Assembly: GCA_002049545.1 (NCBI GenBank)
Contig: LLYT01000009.1
Location: 1-49,437, forward strand
DNA: 49,437 nt
Direction: 5' to 3'
Source of the DNA: Deltaproteobacteria bacterium tcs-42
Lineage (GTDB): Bacteria; Desulfobacterota; Desulfuromonadia; Desulfuromonadales; Geopsychrobacteraceae
Shown: positions 7,660 to 17,754 of the stretch, piece by piece
Position numbering within the stretch: position 1 is the first letter of the stretch
How the letters are laid out: each line of letters starts with the position of its first letter
Notes under the pieces: model-generated
The model's input: the letters and a program-made list of their open reading frames with translations, nothing else
What the model was told of the DNA's origin: nothing
Database searches by the model: none
Program-made: the position numbers and the translations under genes

Positions 7660-8874
7660 GTGAACCAATTGAATAATCCTACTGCGCAAGCTGTTGATAA
7701 TGTCCTGATCTATATTTTCGGATTTTCGCTTATCCTGTTACTGGGAATCACCGCGGTCTCTGTTTACTTTGTTGTTAAATATCGGCGCTCTAAATATCCG
7801 GAACCGACATCAGATGTTGAAGGGAGTTGGTTTCTGGAGACCCTTTGGACGGTTTTACCGATCATCATTGTGCTGACGATGTTCTGGTATGGTTGGACCA
7901 ATTATGTCGGCTTACGAGAAATCCCTGCTGACGCCATGGAGGTTAAGGGGACCGCACGGATGTGGTCATGGGTTTTTGAATATCCTGATGGCCGCAAGGA
8001 AAGCAAACTTTATGTCCCGGTGAATAAGCCCGTCAAGGTGGAGCTCTATTCAGTCGATGTCCTGCACAGTTTCTTTGTTCCGGCGTTTCGGATTAAACGG
8101 GACACCGTTCCCGGGATGGAATCTTATGTCTGGTTTCAGGCCCCAGAAGCAGGCAGTTATGACATTTTTTGCGCTGAGTACTGTGGTGTTGGTCACGCCG
8201 ATATGACCACGAGCGTTGAAGTTCTCAGTGAAGAGGATTTTGAGCGATGGTCACAAGCCTCTGATGAATCTGGTGGCGAGCCAAGAGGCCTGGTGGTTCT
8301 GAACGAACAGGGATGTATTGGCTGTCACAGTCTGGATGGTAGTGAAAATATTGGACCAACTCTTTTTGAACTGTCAGGGACCCCCCGCCAAATAGAGAGA
8401 GACGGGCAAACTATTGAAATAACAATCGATGAAGATTATCTGCAGCGGGCCATCCGAGATCCAGCGGTTGAACTGACGAAGGGTTTTGATCCAATGATGC
8501 CTGCCTATGATGAAGGGACGATCAGCAATGATGATCTTCAGGCTGTCGTGGACTATCTTCTCGGTAAGGTGGTTGTGACGCCAGCGGCTCCCAGCGGATC
8601 GCGATTACTCGAAGTCAACGGTTGTACGGGTTGTCATTCCAGTGATGGAAGCGAGGAAATTGCACCAACATTCAAAGGAATTGGTCAACGTGAAGTGACG
8701 ATTGAAGCTGACGGGAAAGAGATCACTCTGCAGGTTGATGCTGAATACCTCCGTCGAGCTTTGCTTGAACCCAATACCGAAATAGTCAAAGGTTTTGCTC
8801 CAATGATGCCGGCAGCAGACTATTTAAGCGCAGAAGAAATTGATGCTATTATTGAGCACCTCCTCCAGCAATAA
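7660..8874 (+). CDS. ctaC: Cytochrome c oxidase subunit II with CuA and two cytochrome c domains
   Basis: Electron-entry subunit of 404 residues starting with GTG (GGGAGA 5 nt ahead). There are two N-terminal membrane helices (about 15-38 and 58-80) and a periplasmic cupredoxin with all CuA ligands: H136, C171, C175, H179, M182, with E173 between the cysteines. Two tandem class I cytochrome c domains follow. The first has CIGCH (C219-H223) with a methionine near 279-280, and the second CTGCH (C322-H326) with one near 382-383. The two domains are alike (GxxGCHSxDGSExIxPT and GF-PMMPA), so the second probably arose by duplication. This makes the enzyme a caa3-type oxidase with two haems c that can wire electrons directly to CuA. 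No signal peptidase II lipobox is seen. Confidence 0.96.
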   Translation: MNQLNNPTAQAVDNVLIYIFGFSLILLLGITAVSVYFVVKYRRSKYPEPTSDVEGSWFLETLWTVLPIIIVLTMFWYGWTNYVGLREIPADAMEVKGTARMWSWVFEYPDGRKESKLYVPVNKPVKVELYSVDVLHSFFVPAFRIKRDTVPGMESYVWFQAPEAGSYDIFCAEYCGVGHADMTTSVEVLSEEDFERWSQASDESGGEPRGLVVLNEQGCIGCHSLDGSENIGPTLFELSGTPRQIERDGQTIEITIDEDYLQRAIRDPAVELTKGFDPMMPAYDEGTISNDDLQAVVDYLLGKVVVTPAAPSGSRLLEVNGCTGCHSSDGSEEIAPTFKGIGQREVTIEADGKEITLQVDAEYLRRALLEPNTEIVKGFAPMMPAADYLSAEEIDAIIEHLLQQ

Positions 8875-8886
8875 TGGGAAGATGTG

Positions 8887-9798
8887 ATGCCAATCCCGAA
8901 TTTAAATTACGCTAAAGCCGCATCGACGGATCAATTTTTGAGTTTAGTCCAAGTCTTGCGGCGCCTTTTCCGGATAGAATTGTCGGCTCTGGTGACCCTG
9001 TCTGCACTGGCGGGATATTTGTTTTTTGGGGGGATTTGGGGCTCTGATGCTTTTCTGCTGGCTGCCGGAGTGGGTTTCCTGGCTGCGGGATGTTCGGCCC
9101 TGAACCAATGGCAAGAGCAGGATCTCGATTCGCGCATGGAACGGACGCAGCAGCGTCCGCTACCAACAGGTCAATTATCACCGCAGGCAGTGTTATTGTT
9201 GGCATCGTTAGCGATCAGCAGTGGCTCACTTTTTCTCTCTGTATTGCCTGGAAATATGCCCCTTCTACTTGGCCTGCTGGCGGTTATCTGGTACAACGCA
9301 GTTTATACGCCGTTAAAACGTCGCTCCCCTTTTGCTGCTATTCCGGGGGCGATCTGTGGAGCATTGCCACCATTAATTGGTTGGACCGCAGCCGGGGGCA
9401 CCCTGTTCACGCATAAATCTTTGATTCTTGCGGGGACTTTGTTTGTCTGGCAGATACCTCATACCTGGCTTCTGCTCTGTCGTTATCGTGAGGATCTGCA
9501 GCGCAGTGGGTTGCCGAATATTTTTAAAACGATACCGACCCACAGATTGCTGAGAATCAACAATTGTTGGATGGCTGGGCTGTTTCTGTGTTATTTGCTG
9601 TTTCCACTGTTCCATTTTATTCAAAGCGAGATCCTTGTGTATCTCTACATTTCAGGCTTATCTGTCATTATGATTCCCGTTTTTAAAATTTCAGATACTG
9701 CGGGGGAAATAGATTCTATATCGAAGAAATTTCATCTCATCAATATCTCAATGGCTTTATTCCTCACAGTGTTAATTCTCGACAGGTTGATTGCATAA
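8887..9798 (+). CDS. ctaB: Protohaem IX farnesyltransferase (haem O synthase), UbiA family
   Basis: A 303-residue integral membrane prenyltransferase that attaches a farnesyl chain to haem b, making haem O, the precursor of haem A needed by the oxidase upstream. The first Asp-rich motif is intact, NQWQEQDLDSRMERT followed by QRPLPTG. The second site is YREDLQRSGLPNI, a variant of the usual DDYxxAGIPM. About nine membrane segments are visible. The start is the ATG at 8887; a GTG directly before it at 8884 is equally in frame. It lies 12 nt after subunit II and ends the operon. No haem A synthase (ctaA) is found in the window, so either it is encoded elsewhere or the enzyme uses haem O. Confidence 0.9.
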   Translation: MPIPNLNYAKAASTDQFLSLVQVLRRLFRIELSALVTLSALAGYLFFGGIWGSDAFLLAAGVGFLAAGCSALNQWQEQDLDSRMERTQQRPLPTGQLSPQAVLLLASLAISSGSLFLSVLPGNMPLLLGLLAVIWYNAVYTPLKRRSPFAAIPGAICGALPPLIGWTAAGGTLFTHKSLILAGTLFVWQIPHTWLLLCRYREDLQRSGLPNIFKTIPTHRLLRINNCWMAGLFLCYLLFPLFHFIQSEILVYLYISGLSVIMIPVFKISDTAGEIDSISKKFHLINISMALFLTVLILDRLIA

Positions 9799-9839
9799 TT
9801 AATTTGGCGCGGAACGACATAAACTTCATATCGGTTTTA

Positions 9840-9854
9840 GGGACTTTCAGTCCC
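9840..9854. other. Small perfect hairpin after ctaB
   Basis: GGGACT-TTC-AGTCCC, a 6-bp stem with a 3-nt loop, lies 42 nt after ctaB in the 187-nt gap before the convergent acylphosphatase gene. No T-tract follows on either strand, so it is not a convincing intrinsic terminator. It might protect the 3' end of the oxidase mRNA. Confidence 0.3.
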
Positions 9855-9985
9855 AATTCAACCTCATGTACTTTCAGTGCGTGGTGGTTTAGTCTATCAA
9901 GATAATCAGGAGTTTACGTGTAAGCTAATCTGGAAACTATTGGCTTGATCAAAGAAGCCTAAGTAGAAGATTTTCAGAAGATCTC

Positions 9986-10261
9986 TCAGCGGATAAAAAA
10001 CCGCTCAAATTCACCAGTAGGCCGTTCCCAGCGAATATTCAGATCGACCACACGGGCCAGTTCCGGTCCATCTTGACACCATTCGATCACTGCTTTGACG
10101 GCCGATTCTTCTCCTTCAAAAACAGCTTCAACCGATCCATCAGGGTTGTTGCGACACCAGCCATTAATTCCATACTGATCTGCCGTGTTTTTTGTGCTCT
10201 GCCGAAACCAGACTCCCTGAACCCGCCCGGTGACGTGAACCTCTGCTCTGATAATTGCCAT
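9986..10261 (-). CDS. acyP: Acylphosphatase
   Basis: A 91-residue cytosolic enzyme hydrolysing acyl phosphates such as acetyl or carbamoyl phosphate. The whole protein is one acylphosphatase domain of normal length. The phosphate-binding loop is GRVQGVWFR with catalytic R20, and the catalytic asparagine is N38 in WCRNNPDGSVE. It starts one base after the ligA stop and so probably forms a two-gene operon with it. Two extra cysteines (C36, C62) have no known role. Confidence 0.95.
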   Translation of the reverse strand: MAIIRAEVHVTGRVQGVWFRQSTKNTADQYGINGWCRNNPDGSVEAVFEGEESAVKAVIEWCQDGPELARVVDLNIRWERPTGEFERFFIR

Positions 10262-10262
10262 T

Positions 10263-12305
<2,043 letters not shown>

Positions 12306-12333
12306 TTATGCTGAGTACATACAGTCGATTTAT

Positions 12334-12362
12334 ATTATGTTGATTGATTTTCTGCAAAGCAA
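12334..12362 (-). promoter_or_regulatory. ligA: Candidate sigma-70 promoter for ligA-acyP
   Basis: On the minus strand: -35 TTGCTT (12357-12362), a 17-nt spacer and -10 CATAAT (12334-12339), placing transcription start about 45 nt before the ligA ATG. By-eye match only. Confidence 0.4.
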
Positions 12363-12455
12363 GCACTTTCCCTTTATCGAAGTTTGCGCTAAACTCCGAC
12401 GTCAAGTGGGTGTTACAATAAAAAACTGCTGGGTTCTACCTTTTTTGGAGCATAA

Positions 12456-13712
12456 ATGACAGACGAAATATCGTGGCGCTTGTTGGCCTTGCTGCTACTG
12501 TTGATTCTCTCCGGTTTTTTTTCCGGCTCAGAAACCGCATTGATGGCCCTCGATAAGTTGAGGGTCCGTTATCTACAACAGAAACAACATCCTGGAGCTG
12601 ACAAGCTGGCAGCCTTGTTGGATAATCCTGATCGTCTCCTGAGTGGAATCCTGGTTGGCAATAACCTGGTGAATATTGCCGCTTCAGTTATTGCGACCGG
12701 ACTTTGTGTCACCTATTTTGGAGACGGTGGTGAACTGCTGACGGTACTTATCCTGACCCCTGTCCTGTTGATTTTTGCTGAAGTCTGCCCCAAAACCTAC
12801 GCAGCGCAATATCCGGAGAAACTGTCACTTCTGGTGTTGAACCCGATTCGTTTCGTTGTCTGGGCCCTTGCTCCGATTATCTTTGTGGTCTCTGCAATCT
12901 CCCGTTTGATGACGAGTCTTATCCGCAGGAAGGCTGCTGAGAAGCTGTCTGTCTCTGAAGATGAGATCAAGGCGATGATTGCAGTCGGGGAGGAGTCGGG
13001 GGTTGTTGCCGCCGAACAACGGAAGATGTTACACGGGATCTTTGAGCTGTCGGAAACCCGGGTTCGCGACATCATGATCCCCCGGACAGAAGTGATCGGC
13101 ATTGACGTATCGACCGACTTTCAGGATGTTCTGACAAATGTACGGCAGACACGTCATTCCCGTTTTCCGGTGTTCAACGAAAATCTCGATACCATTATCG
13201 GGACGATTCATTCTAAAGATGTGCTTGGATATGTTGGCCAGACTGGACAGTTTTCGCTCAAAGATTTGTGTCGTGAGCCCTATTACGTACCCGAGTCAAA
13301 GCGGATTGGTGTTTTGCTCCAGAGTTTTCGTAAAAGGCGTGAGCATTTGGCGATTGTTGTCGATGAATATGGTGGAATGGAGGGGATCGTGACCCTTGAA
13401 GATGTCGTCGAGGAAATTGTCGGTGATATCCATGACGAATACGATATTGAAGAGCTCACTTTCAAAAAGCTGGGGGAGGGGCGCTATCTGATTGATGCCG
13501 CCATGCCGCTACGTGAGGTGAATCGACGTTTTGGCTTGGATCTTCCCGAAGAGCACGTCACGACCCTGGCTGGATATTTTTTGCAGATGCTGGGTAGAAT
13601 TCCGTCAGAAGGGGAATGCTGTGAAGAAGGGAATCTCCTGTTTCGGGTACAACGCATGGAAGATCGGCGAATTGAAGAGATTGAAATGGTGATTGCTGCC
13701 TCTGATGAATGA
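12456..13712 (+). CDS. CNNM/CorB-type membrane protein with CBS pair (HlyC/CorC family)
   Basis: A 418-residue protein with the full CNNM architecture: a DUF21/CNNM transmembrane domain (residues about 5-150, with the conserved GFFSGSETALMAL and NNLVNI segments), tandem CBS domains (about 200-325, including DIMIPRTEV and VDEYGGMEGIVTLEDVVEEIVGDI) and a C-terminal CorC/HlyC domain (about 340-410). Members of this family (CorB, YfjD, eukaryotic CNNM) are linked to magnesium or cobalt transport or efflux, and the CBS pair binds ATP-Mg. It has its own transcription unit, divergent from ligA and upstream of the mra promoter. The name HlyC is historical; a haemolysin function is not implied. Confidence 0.93.
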   Translation: MTDEISWRLLALLLLLILSGFFSGSETALMALDKLRVRYLQQKQHPGADKLAALLDNPDRLLSGILVGNNLVNIAASVIATGLCVTYFGDGGELLTVLILTPVLLIFAEVCPKTYAAQYPEKLSLLVLNPIRFVVWALAPIIFVVSAISRLMTSLIRRKAAEKLSVSEDEIKAMIAVGEESGVVAAEQRKMLHGIFELSETRVRDIMIPRTEVIGIDVSTDFQDVLTNVRQTRHSRFPVFNENLDTIIGTIHSKDVLGYVGQTGQFSLKDLCREPYYVPESKRIGVLLQSFRKRREHLAIVVDEYGGMEGIVTLEDVVEEIVGDIHDEYDIEELTFKKLGEGRYLIDAAMPLREVNRRFGLDLPEEHVTTLAGYFLQMLGRIPSEGECCEEGNLLFRVQRMEDRRIEEIEMVIAASDE

Positions 13713-13926
13713 AAAATAGCAACAGATAAAAAGTAGTCAGGTCCTCTTTGTTCGTCCCCATTCCCCTTGATTGAATGGAGAACAACCCCCACTTCTTAAA
13801 AGAAGCTTATGATATTAGGCAGTTCTGAGCTGCTCCCCCTTTCCCTGCCCGGTTTCATTAACTCCAAGTCCCTGTCATAACAACATTTTCCAGATAGAGT
13901 AATTGCTTTAAAAAAGCATTTGTCGC

Positions 13927-13955
13927 TTGACAGTTTCTGGTGTCACCGCTATATT
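13927..13955 (+). promoter_or_regulatory. mraZ: mra promoter of the dcw cluster
   Basis: TTGACA (13927-13932), a 17-nt spacer, TATATT (13950-13955): a near-consensus sigma-70 promoter. Transcription should start near 13962, leaving a leader of only about 34 nt before the mraZ ATG. A GGTGTCA box lies in the spacer and three more lie in the leader. Confidence 0.8.
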
Positions 13956-13993
13956 TTCATCAATCTGGTGTCAAAAGGTGTCAAGCGGTGTCA
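13939..13993 (+). promoter_or_regulatory. Four GGTGTCA boxes, probable MraZ operator
   Basis: GGTGTCA occurs at 13939, 13967, 13977 and 13987. The last three have an exact 10-bp period, and the last ends 2 nt before the mraZ ATG. MraZ is known to bind short direct repeats with about one helical turn spacing at its own promoter and repress the dcw operon. The location between -35 and -10 and across the leader fits autorepression. The box sequence differs from the E. coli TGGG-type repeat. Confidence 0.7.
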
Positions 13994-13995
13994 AT

Positions 13996-14439
13996 ATGAA
14001 GTTTTCGGGCGAATATAATGTCAGTATCGACTTGAAAGGGCGGGTCAGTATCCCGGCTCCTTTCCGGGAAGAGCTGCACCAAGCTTACCAGTCTGAAGGG
14101 TTGGTTGTCACGCGCTATAAAAATGGTCTGGTCGCGTATCCACCCAGCCGCTGGGAAGAGATCTGCGCTAATGTGTTTTCCATGTCGCCGGGCCCCAGGC
14201 GTGAGGCCAATTTGCGCAACCGGATTGCTCCGGCGAAAGAATGCTCTTTCAATGCCCAGGGGCGGATTCAGGTGCCACAATCTTTACGTGAGCATGCCGG
14301 GCTGGACAAAGATGTTGTCGTGATCGGCATGTTTGAAAAAATAGAAATCTGGAGCCAACAGGCTCATATTCTGATTGCCGCTGAATCTGAATCGATGTTG
14401 GATGACGATGCGCAGGGGCAGGCGGATTTAGGTTTTTAG
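13996..14439 (+). CDS. mraZ: Transcriptional regulator MraZ
   Basis: A 147-residue protein made of two tandem SpoVT/AbrB-like swapped-hairpin DNA-binding modules: residues about 1-50 (FSGEYNVSIDLKGRVSIPAPFRE) and 70-120 (AKECSFNAQGRIQVPQSLREHA), each with the family's D/N-xxGR-xxxP signature. MraZ forms ring oligomers and represses its own operon. I chose the ATG at 13996; the longer reading from 13927 would translate the promoter and operator boxes. A standard Shine-Dalgarno is weak because the last GGTGTCA box occupies that spot. It is the first gene of the division/cell-wall cluster, 2 nt before rsmH. Confidence 0.96.
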   Translation: MKFSGEYNVSIDLKGRVSIPAPFREELHQAYQSEGLVVTRYKNGLVAYPPSRWEEICANVFSMSPGPRREANLRNRIAPAKECSFNAQGRIQVPQSLREHAGLDKDVVVIGMFEKIEIWSQQAHILIAAESESMLDDDAQGQADLGF

Positions 14440-14441
14440 CG

Positions 14442-15383
14442 ATGCTGTCAGCCCCGTTTGAACATCTGTCGGTGATGTCTGAGGAGGTTCTCCACTGGTT
14501 GCAACCTGTGGCAGGCGGTATTTATCTGGATGGAACTCTTGGCGGTGCCGGCCATTCCCGTTTGGTTCTTGAGGCGGCGGCAGAGAGTCGCTTAATCGGT
14601 CTGGACCGGGATCCTGCTGCCCTGAAGAAAGCTGCTGAAGTTCTGGCGCACTATGGTGACAGGGTCAGTCTTCACCATGCCACTTTTGATCAGGCCGATC
14701 AGGTGCTGCGGCAACTTGATATTGATGGTCTTGATGGCATGCTCCTCGATCTTGGAGTCTCCTCCCACCAACTGGATACCCCGGAGCGGGGCTTCTCTTT
14801 CCGTTACGATGCCCCCCTCGATATGCGCATGGACCCCACCGTGGGAATCACGGCTGCCGATATTGTCAATCAGGCTGATGAAGCCGAGCTGGTCCGTATA
14901 TTTTTTGAGTATGGTGAAGAGCGTTACAGCAGGAGAATTGTCCGGAAGATTATTGCGCAACGCAAGGAGTCGGCCATAACAAAAACCGGAGAGTTGGCCG
15001 AGCTGGTCAGGCACGCGGTCCCCGGAGGGCATCGACCAGGTAAAATTCATCCGGCGACTCGGGTGTTCCAGGCGTTGCGGATACACGTTAACGATGAGCT
15101 GGGGCAAGTGAAACGAGGGGTTGCAGCGGGGATCTCACTACTCAAGCCGGGCGGACGGCTGGTTGTTATCACTTTTCATTCACTGGAAGATCGAATTGTG
15201 AAGCATTTGTTTCGTGAAAAGGCGCAGGGCTGTATTTGTCCACCGCGTTTGCCGGTTTGCCAGTGCATGAATACTCCCGACGTGAAGATTTTAACGCGCA
15301 GAGGGATAAAAGCCGGTGAAACTGAGATTGATCAGAACGTTCGGTCACGTAGCGCCATATTAAGAGCCGTTGAACGTTGTTAA
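14442..15383 (+). CDS. rsmH: 16S rRNA (cytosine-1402-N4)-methyltransferase
   Basis: A 313-residue SAM-dependent enzyme (formerly MraW) that methylates N4 of C1402 in the ribosomal P site. The SAM-binding motif is LDGTLGGAGHS near residue 30. Other family segments are LDLGVSSHQLDTPERGFSF and the catalytic region RLVVITFHSLEDRIVK. A C-terminal cysteine group (CICPPRLPVCQC) is typical of the family. It follows mraZ by 2 nt, the usual order at the head of dcw clusters. Confidence 0.97.
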   Translation: MLSAPFEHLSVMSEEVLHWLQPVAGGIYLDGTLGGAGHSRLVLEAAAESRLIGLDRDPAALKKAAEVLAHYGDRVSLHHATFDQADQVLRQLDIDGLDGMLLDLGVSSHQLDTPERGFSFRYDAPLDMRMDPTVGITAADIVNQADEAELVRIFFEYGEERYSRRIVRKIIAQRKESAITKTGELAELVRHAVPGGHRPGKIHPATRVFQALRIHVNDELGQVKRGVAAGISLLKPGGRLVVITFHSLEDRIVKHLFREKAQGCICPPRLPVCQCMNTPDVKILTRRGIKAGETEIDQNVRSRSAILRAVERC

Positions 15384-15415
15384 TTGTCCGACCGGGATGA
15401 GAAAGGGGCGACAAG

Positions 15416-15733
15416 ATGTCAGAAGCTGTATCTCAGGCAACTGTTAAAATAACTCGATTTTCATTCTATCGACCCCGTCTCAGTTCGGTTTTTGTGGCAC
15501 TTTTGCTGGTGTCATTATTGTCGCTGTTGTTTGTCTGGTCACGGATCCATGCCATCAACCTGGAATATGGTATTTCCAGCCTCGAGCGTGACATTCGTAG
15601 CCATGAGCGGCAGATCAAGGAGTTGAAATTGGAGGCGGCTTTTCTGGCTCGAGATGAGCGGATTGAAAAGCTGGCCAGAACAGACCTGGGGTTGCGTAGC
15701 CCATCACCTGGACAAATCATCAGGGTGGAGTGA
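15416..15733 (+). CDS. ftsL: Cell division protein FtsL
   Basis: A 105-residue bitopic protein: a short cytoplasmic N-terminus, one membrane helix (about 22-42, SVFVALLLVSLLSLLFVWS) and a periplasmic coiled coil (about 48-85) with leucine-type heptads. FtsL forms a complex with FtsB and FtsQ and activates FtsWI. Sequence identity in this family is always low, so the call rests on size, topology and position between rsmH and ftsI. AAAGGGG lies ahead of the ATG. Confidence 0.88.
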   Translation: MSEAVSQATVKITRFSFYRPRLSSVFVALLLVSLLSLLFVWSRIHAINLEYGISSLERDIRSHERQIKELKLEAAFLARDERIEKLARTDLGLRSPSPGQIIRVE

Positions 15734-15734
15734 T

Positions 15735-17687
15735 ATGGCTTTAACGGAACGTGGAATTCAGCTTCGCATCCGCTTTTTCGGGATTCTATTCATCCTGGCA
15801 TTTTTGATGATTGCCGGGCGTGCTTATTATCTTCAGGTTGTACAGGCTTCTGAACTTCAGGGGCGTGCCGATCAGCAACGTCAGCGTGTGGTCAAGCTAG
15901 CTCCACAACGGGGAGGCATTTTTGATAGCAAGGGAGACCCTCTTGCAATAAGTCTGGCGACAGAATCACTTTATGCCGACCCGATGCTGATTAAGGATCC
16001 TGAGCAAATTGCTGAGCAGTTGGGGCAGCTGCTTAAGAGTTCAAGGAAAGAGCTGCTGCGCTTACTTTCTTCGCAGAAACGTTTTGTCTGGTTGCAGCGG
16101 AAACTTGATCCAAAGGTTGCCAGGCAGGTACGCGACTTGAAAATTGGCGGACTGCAGTTTGTGACCGAACGGAAACGCTATTACCCACAAGCGACGACCG
16201 CAGCACATGTGGTGGGGTTTACGGGTCTGGATCCTGAAGGGCTCGAAGGGATCGAGCTGGAATACGATCGGCAGCTGCAGGGAGAACCGGGACGACTGGT
16301 GTCGTTGCGTGATGCCAGAGGGCGGGGGCTCGCTTCTGCAGATCAACTGGTTCAAGGCGGGGTGGCAGGTTACAGTCTGTTTCTGACCCTTGATCGGTCG
16401 CTGCAATATATTGCCGAAAAAGAACTGTCTCGAGTTGTTCATGAAACGGGTGCTGTGGGTGGCACTGTTGTCATGCTGGAACCCGCCAGTGGCCGCGTTT
16501 TAGCGATGGCGAGTCAACCCGATTACAACCCCAATCTGGCTGGACGTTCTCCAGCCGACAACCGCCGTAACCGGGCGGTATGTGACATGTATGAGCCGGG
16601 TTCGACTTTTAAGCCCTTTCTCATGGCCGGAGTTTTGGAAGAAGGCTTGGCCCGCCCCGATCAGAAGATTTATTGCGAGGATGGTCGCTATACGGTTGGC
16701 GGTAAAACAATCCGTGACCATAAGAAGTTCAAGGAATTGACCCTGAAAGAGGTTTTGCAATTCAGCAGCAACATCGGTTTTGCCAAGCTGGGTAAAAGAT
16801 TGGAGCGGGAACGCTTCTATTCATATATCCGCGATTTCGGTTTTGGCCAACCAACCGGTCTTGATCTCCCTGGAGAAGTGGAAGGAATGCTCCGTTCAGC
16901 ATCGAAATGGTTCGAAATCGATCTGGCGGCAATTTCTTTTGGTCAGGGGTTGAGTGTGACATCGATTCAGATGGCTGCCGCTATGGGTGCAATTGCCAAT
17001 GGTGGTTTACTCATGGAGCCCTACCTGGTGGAAAAGGTGACCACTGTCGATGGTCAGCGAATACAGAAACGTCTACCACAGGTTCGACGCCGGGTTATTT
17101 CAGAAAAAACAGCACAGCAGGTGAGAGATATGATGGTCGCCGTTACCGAGCCGGGAGGAACAGGAACCAGGGCAGCGCTGTCGGGGTACCGGGTTGCCGG
17201 AAAAACGGGGACGGCACAAAAAGTTGATACGGTGACGGGTGGCTACTCTCCCGATAAACGGGTTTCTTCTTTTGTTGGGTTTGTGCCGGCAGATAACCCG
17301 GCGTTGGTCCTTTCTGTCACAGTTGATGAACCGGAGGGAAAGGCTTATGGCGGTCTGGTTGCAGCGCCGGTCTTTGCCAGGATCGCCGGACAGACTCTCG
17401 GCCATTTAAATATCCTCCCCAAAGGCACCGTGGCTCCCCTGACAAACCAGCAGTCAACTGTAGAGCCACTCCCCGATCTGGCGGCATTGCTCCCTGAAAT
17501 TGAGACAAGCGACGGGCTCCGGATGCCCAATTTTTCCGGGATGAGCTATCGCCAGGTGTTGCAAACAATGGAAAAAAAGAATCTGAACTTGAAGCTTTCT
17601 GGCAGCGGTCAGGTTGTCAAGCAATACCCGGCTCCGGGGGAGGTTATTCATTACGGCAAGCAAGCCTGGGTTCGCTTTGGTGTGTAA
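15735..17687 (+). CDS. ftsI: Septal peptidoglycan transpeptidase FtsI (PBP3) with PASTA domain
   Basis: A 650-residue class B penicillin-binding protein: membrane anchor (about 12-34), PBP dimerisation domain (about 55-210), transpeptidase domain (about 240-575). The active-site motifs are S290-T-F-K293, S344-S-N346 and K490-T-G492. A single PASTA domain closes the C-terminus (about 590-650, from MPNFSGMSYRQVL). PASTA-tailed FtsI is common in Gram-positives and in Geobacter-like bacteria but absent in E. coli. The ATG at 15735 has GGAG ahead and starts one base after the ftsL stop; a longer reading from 15654 is out of family. Confidence 0.96.
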   Translation: MALTERGIQLRIRFFGILFILAFLMIAGRAYYLQVVQASELQGRADQQRQRVVKLAPQRGGIFDSKGDPLAISLATESLYADPMLIKDPEQIAEQLGQLLKSSRKELLRLLSSQKRFVWLQRKLDPKVARQVRDLKIGGLQFVTERKRYYPQATTAAHVVGFTGLDPEGLEGIELEYDRQLQGEPGRLVSLRDARGRGLASADQLVQGGVAGYSLFLTLDRSLQYIAEKELSRVVHETGAVGGTVVMLEPASGRVLAMASQPDYNPNLAGRSPADNRRNRAVCDMYEPGSTFKPFLMAGVLEEGLARPDQKIYCEDGRYTVGGKTIRDHKKFKELTLKEVLQFSSNIGFAKLGKRLERERFYSYIRDFGFGQPTGLDLPGEVEGMLRSASKWFEIDLAAISFGQGLSVTSIQMAAAMGAIANGGLLMEPYLVEKVTTVDGQRIQKRLPQVRRRVISEKTAQQVRDMMVAVTEPGGTGTRAALSGYRVAGKTGTAQKVDTVTGGYSPDKRVSSFVGFVPADNPALVLSVTVDEPEGKAYGGLVAAPVFARIAGQTLGHLNILPKGTVAPLTNQQSTVEPLPDLAALLPEIETSDGLRMPNFSGMSYRQVLQTMEKKNLNLKLSGSGQVVKQYPAPGEVIHYGKQAWVRFGV

Positions 17688-17754
17688 TTGATGGCATCGC
17701 CATCGAACCAATTCTACGAAATCTCCACCGGTGTCTGCTCAACAAGGACAGTGT

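Noticed and set aside
13785-13815. CTTCTT/AAGAAG palindrome as a terminator after the corB-like gene
   Set aside because: Only 2 nt separate the arms, so it cannot form a hairpin loop, and no T-run follows.
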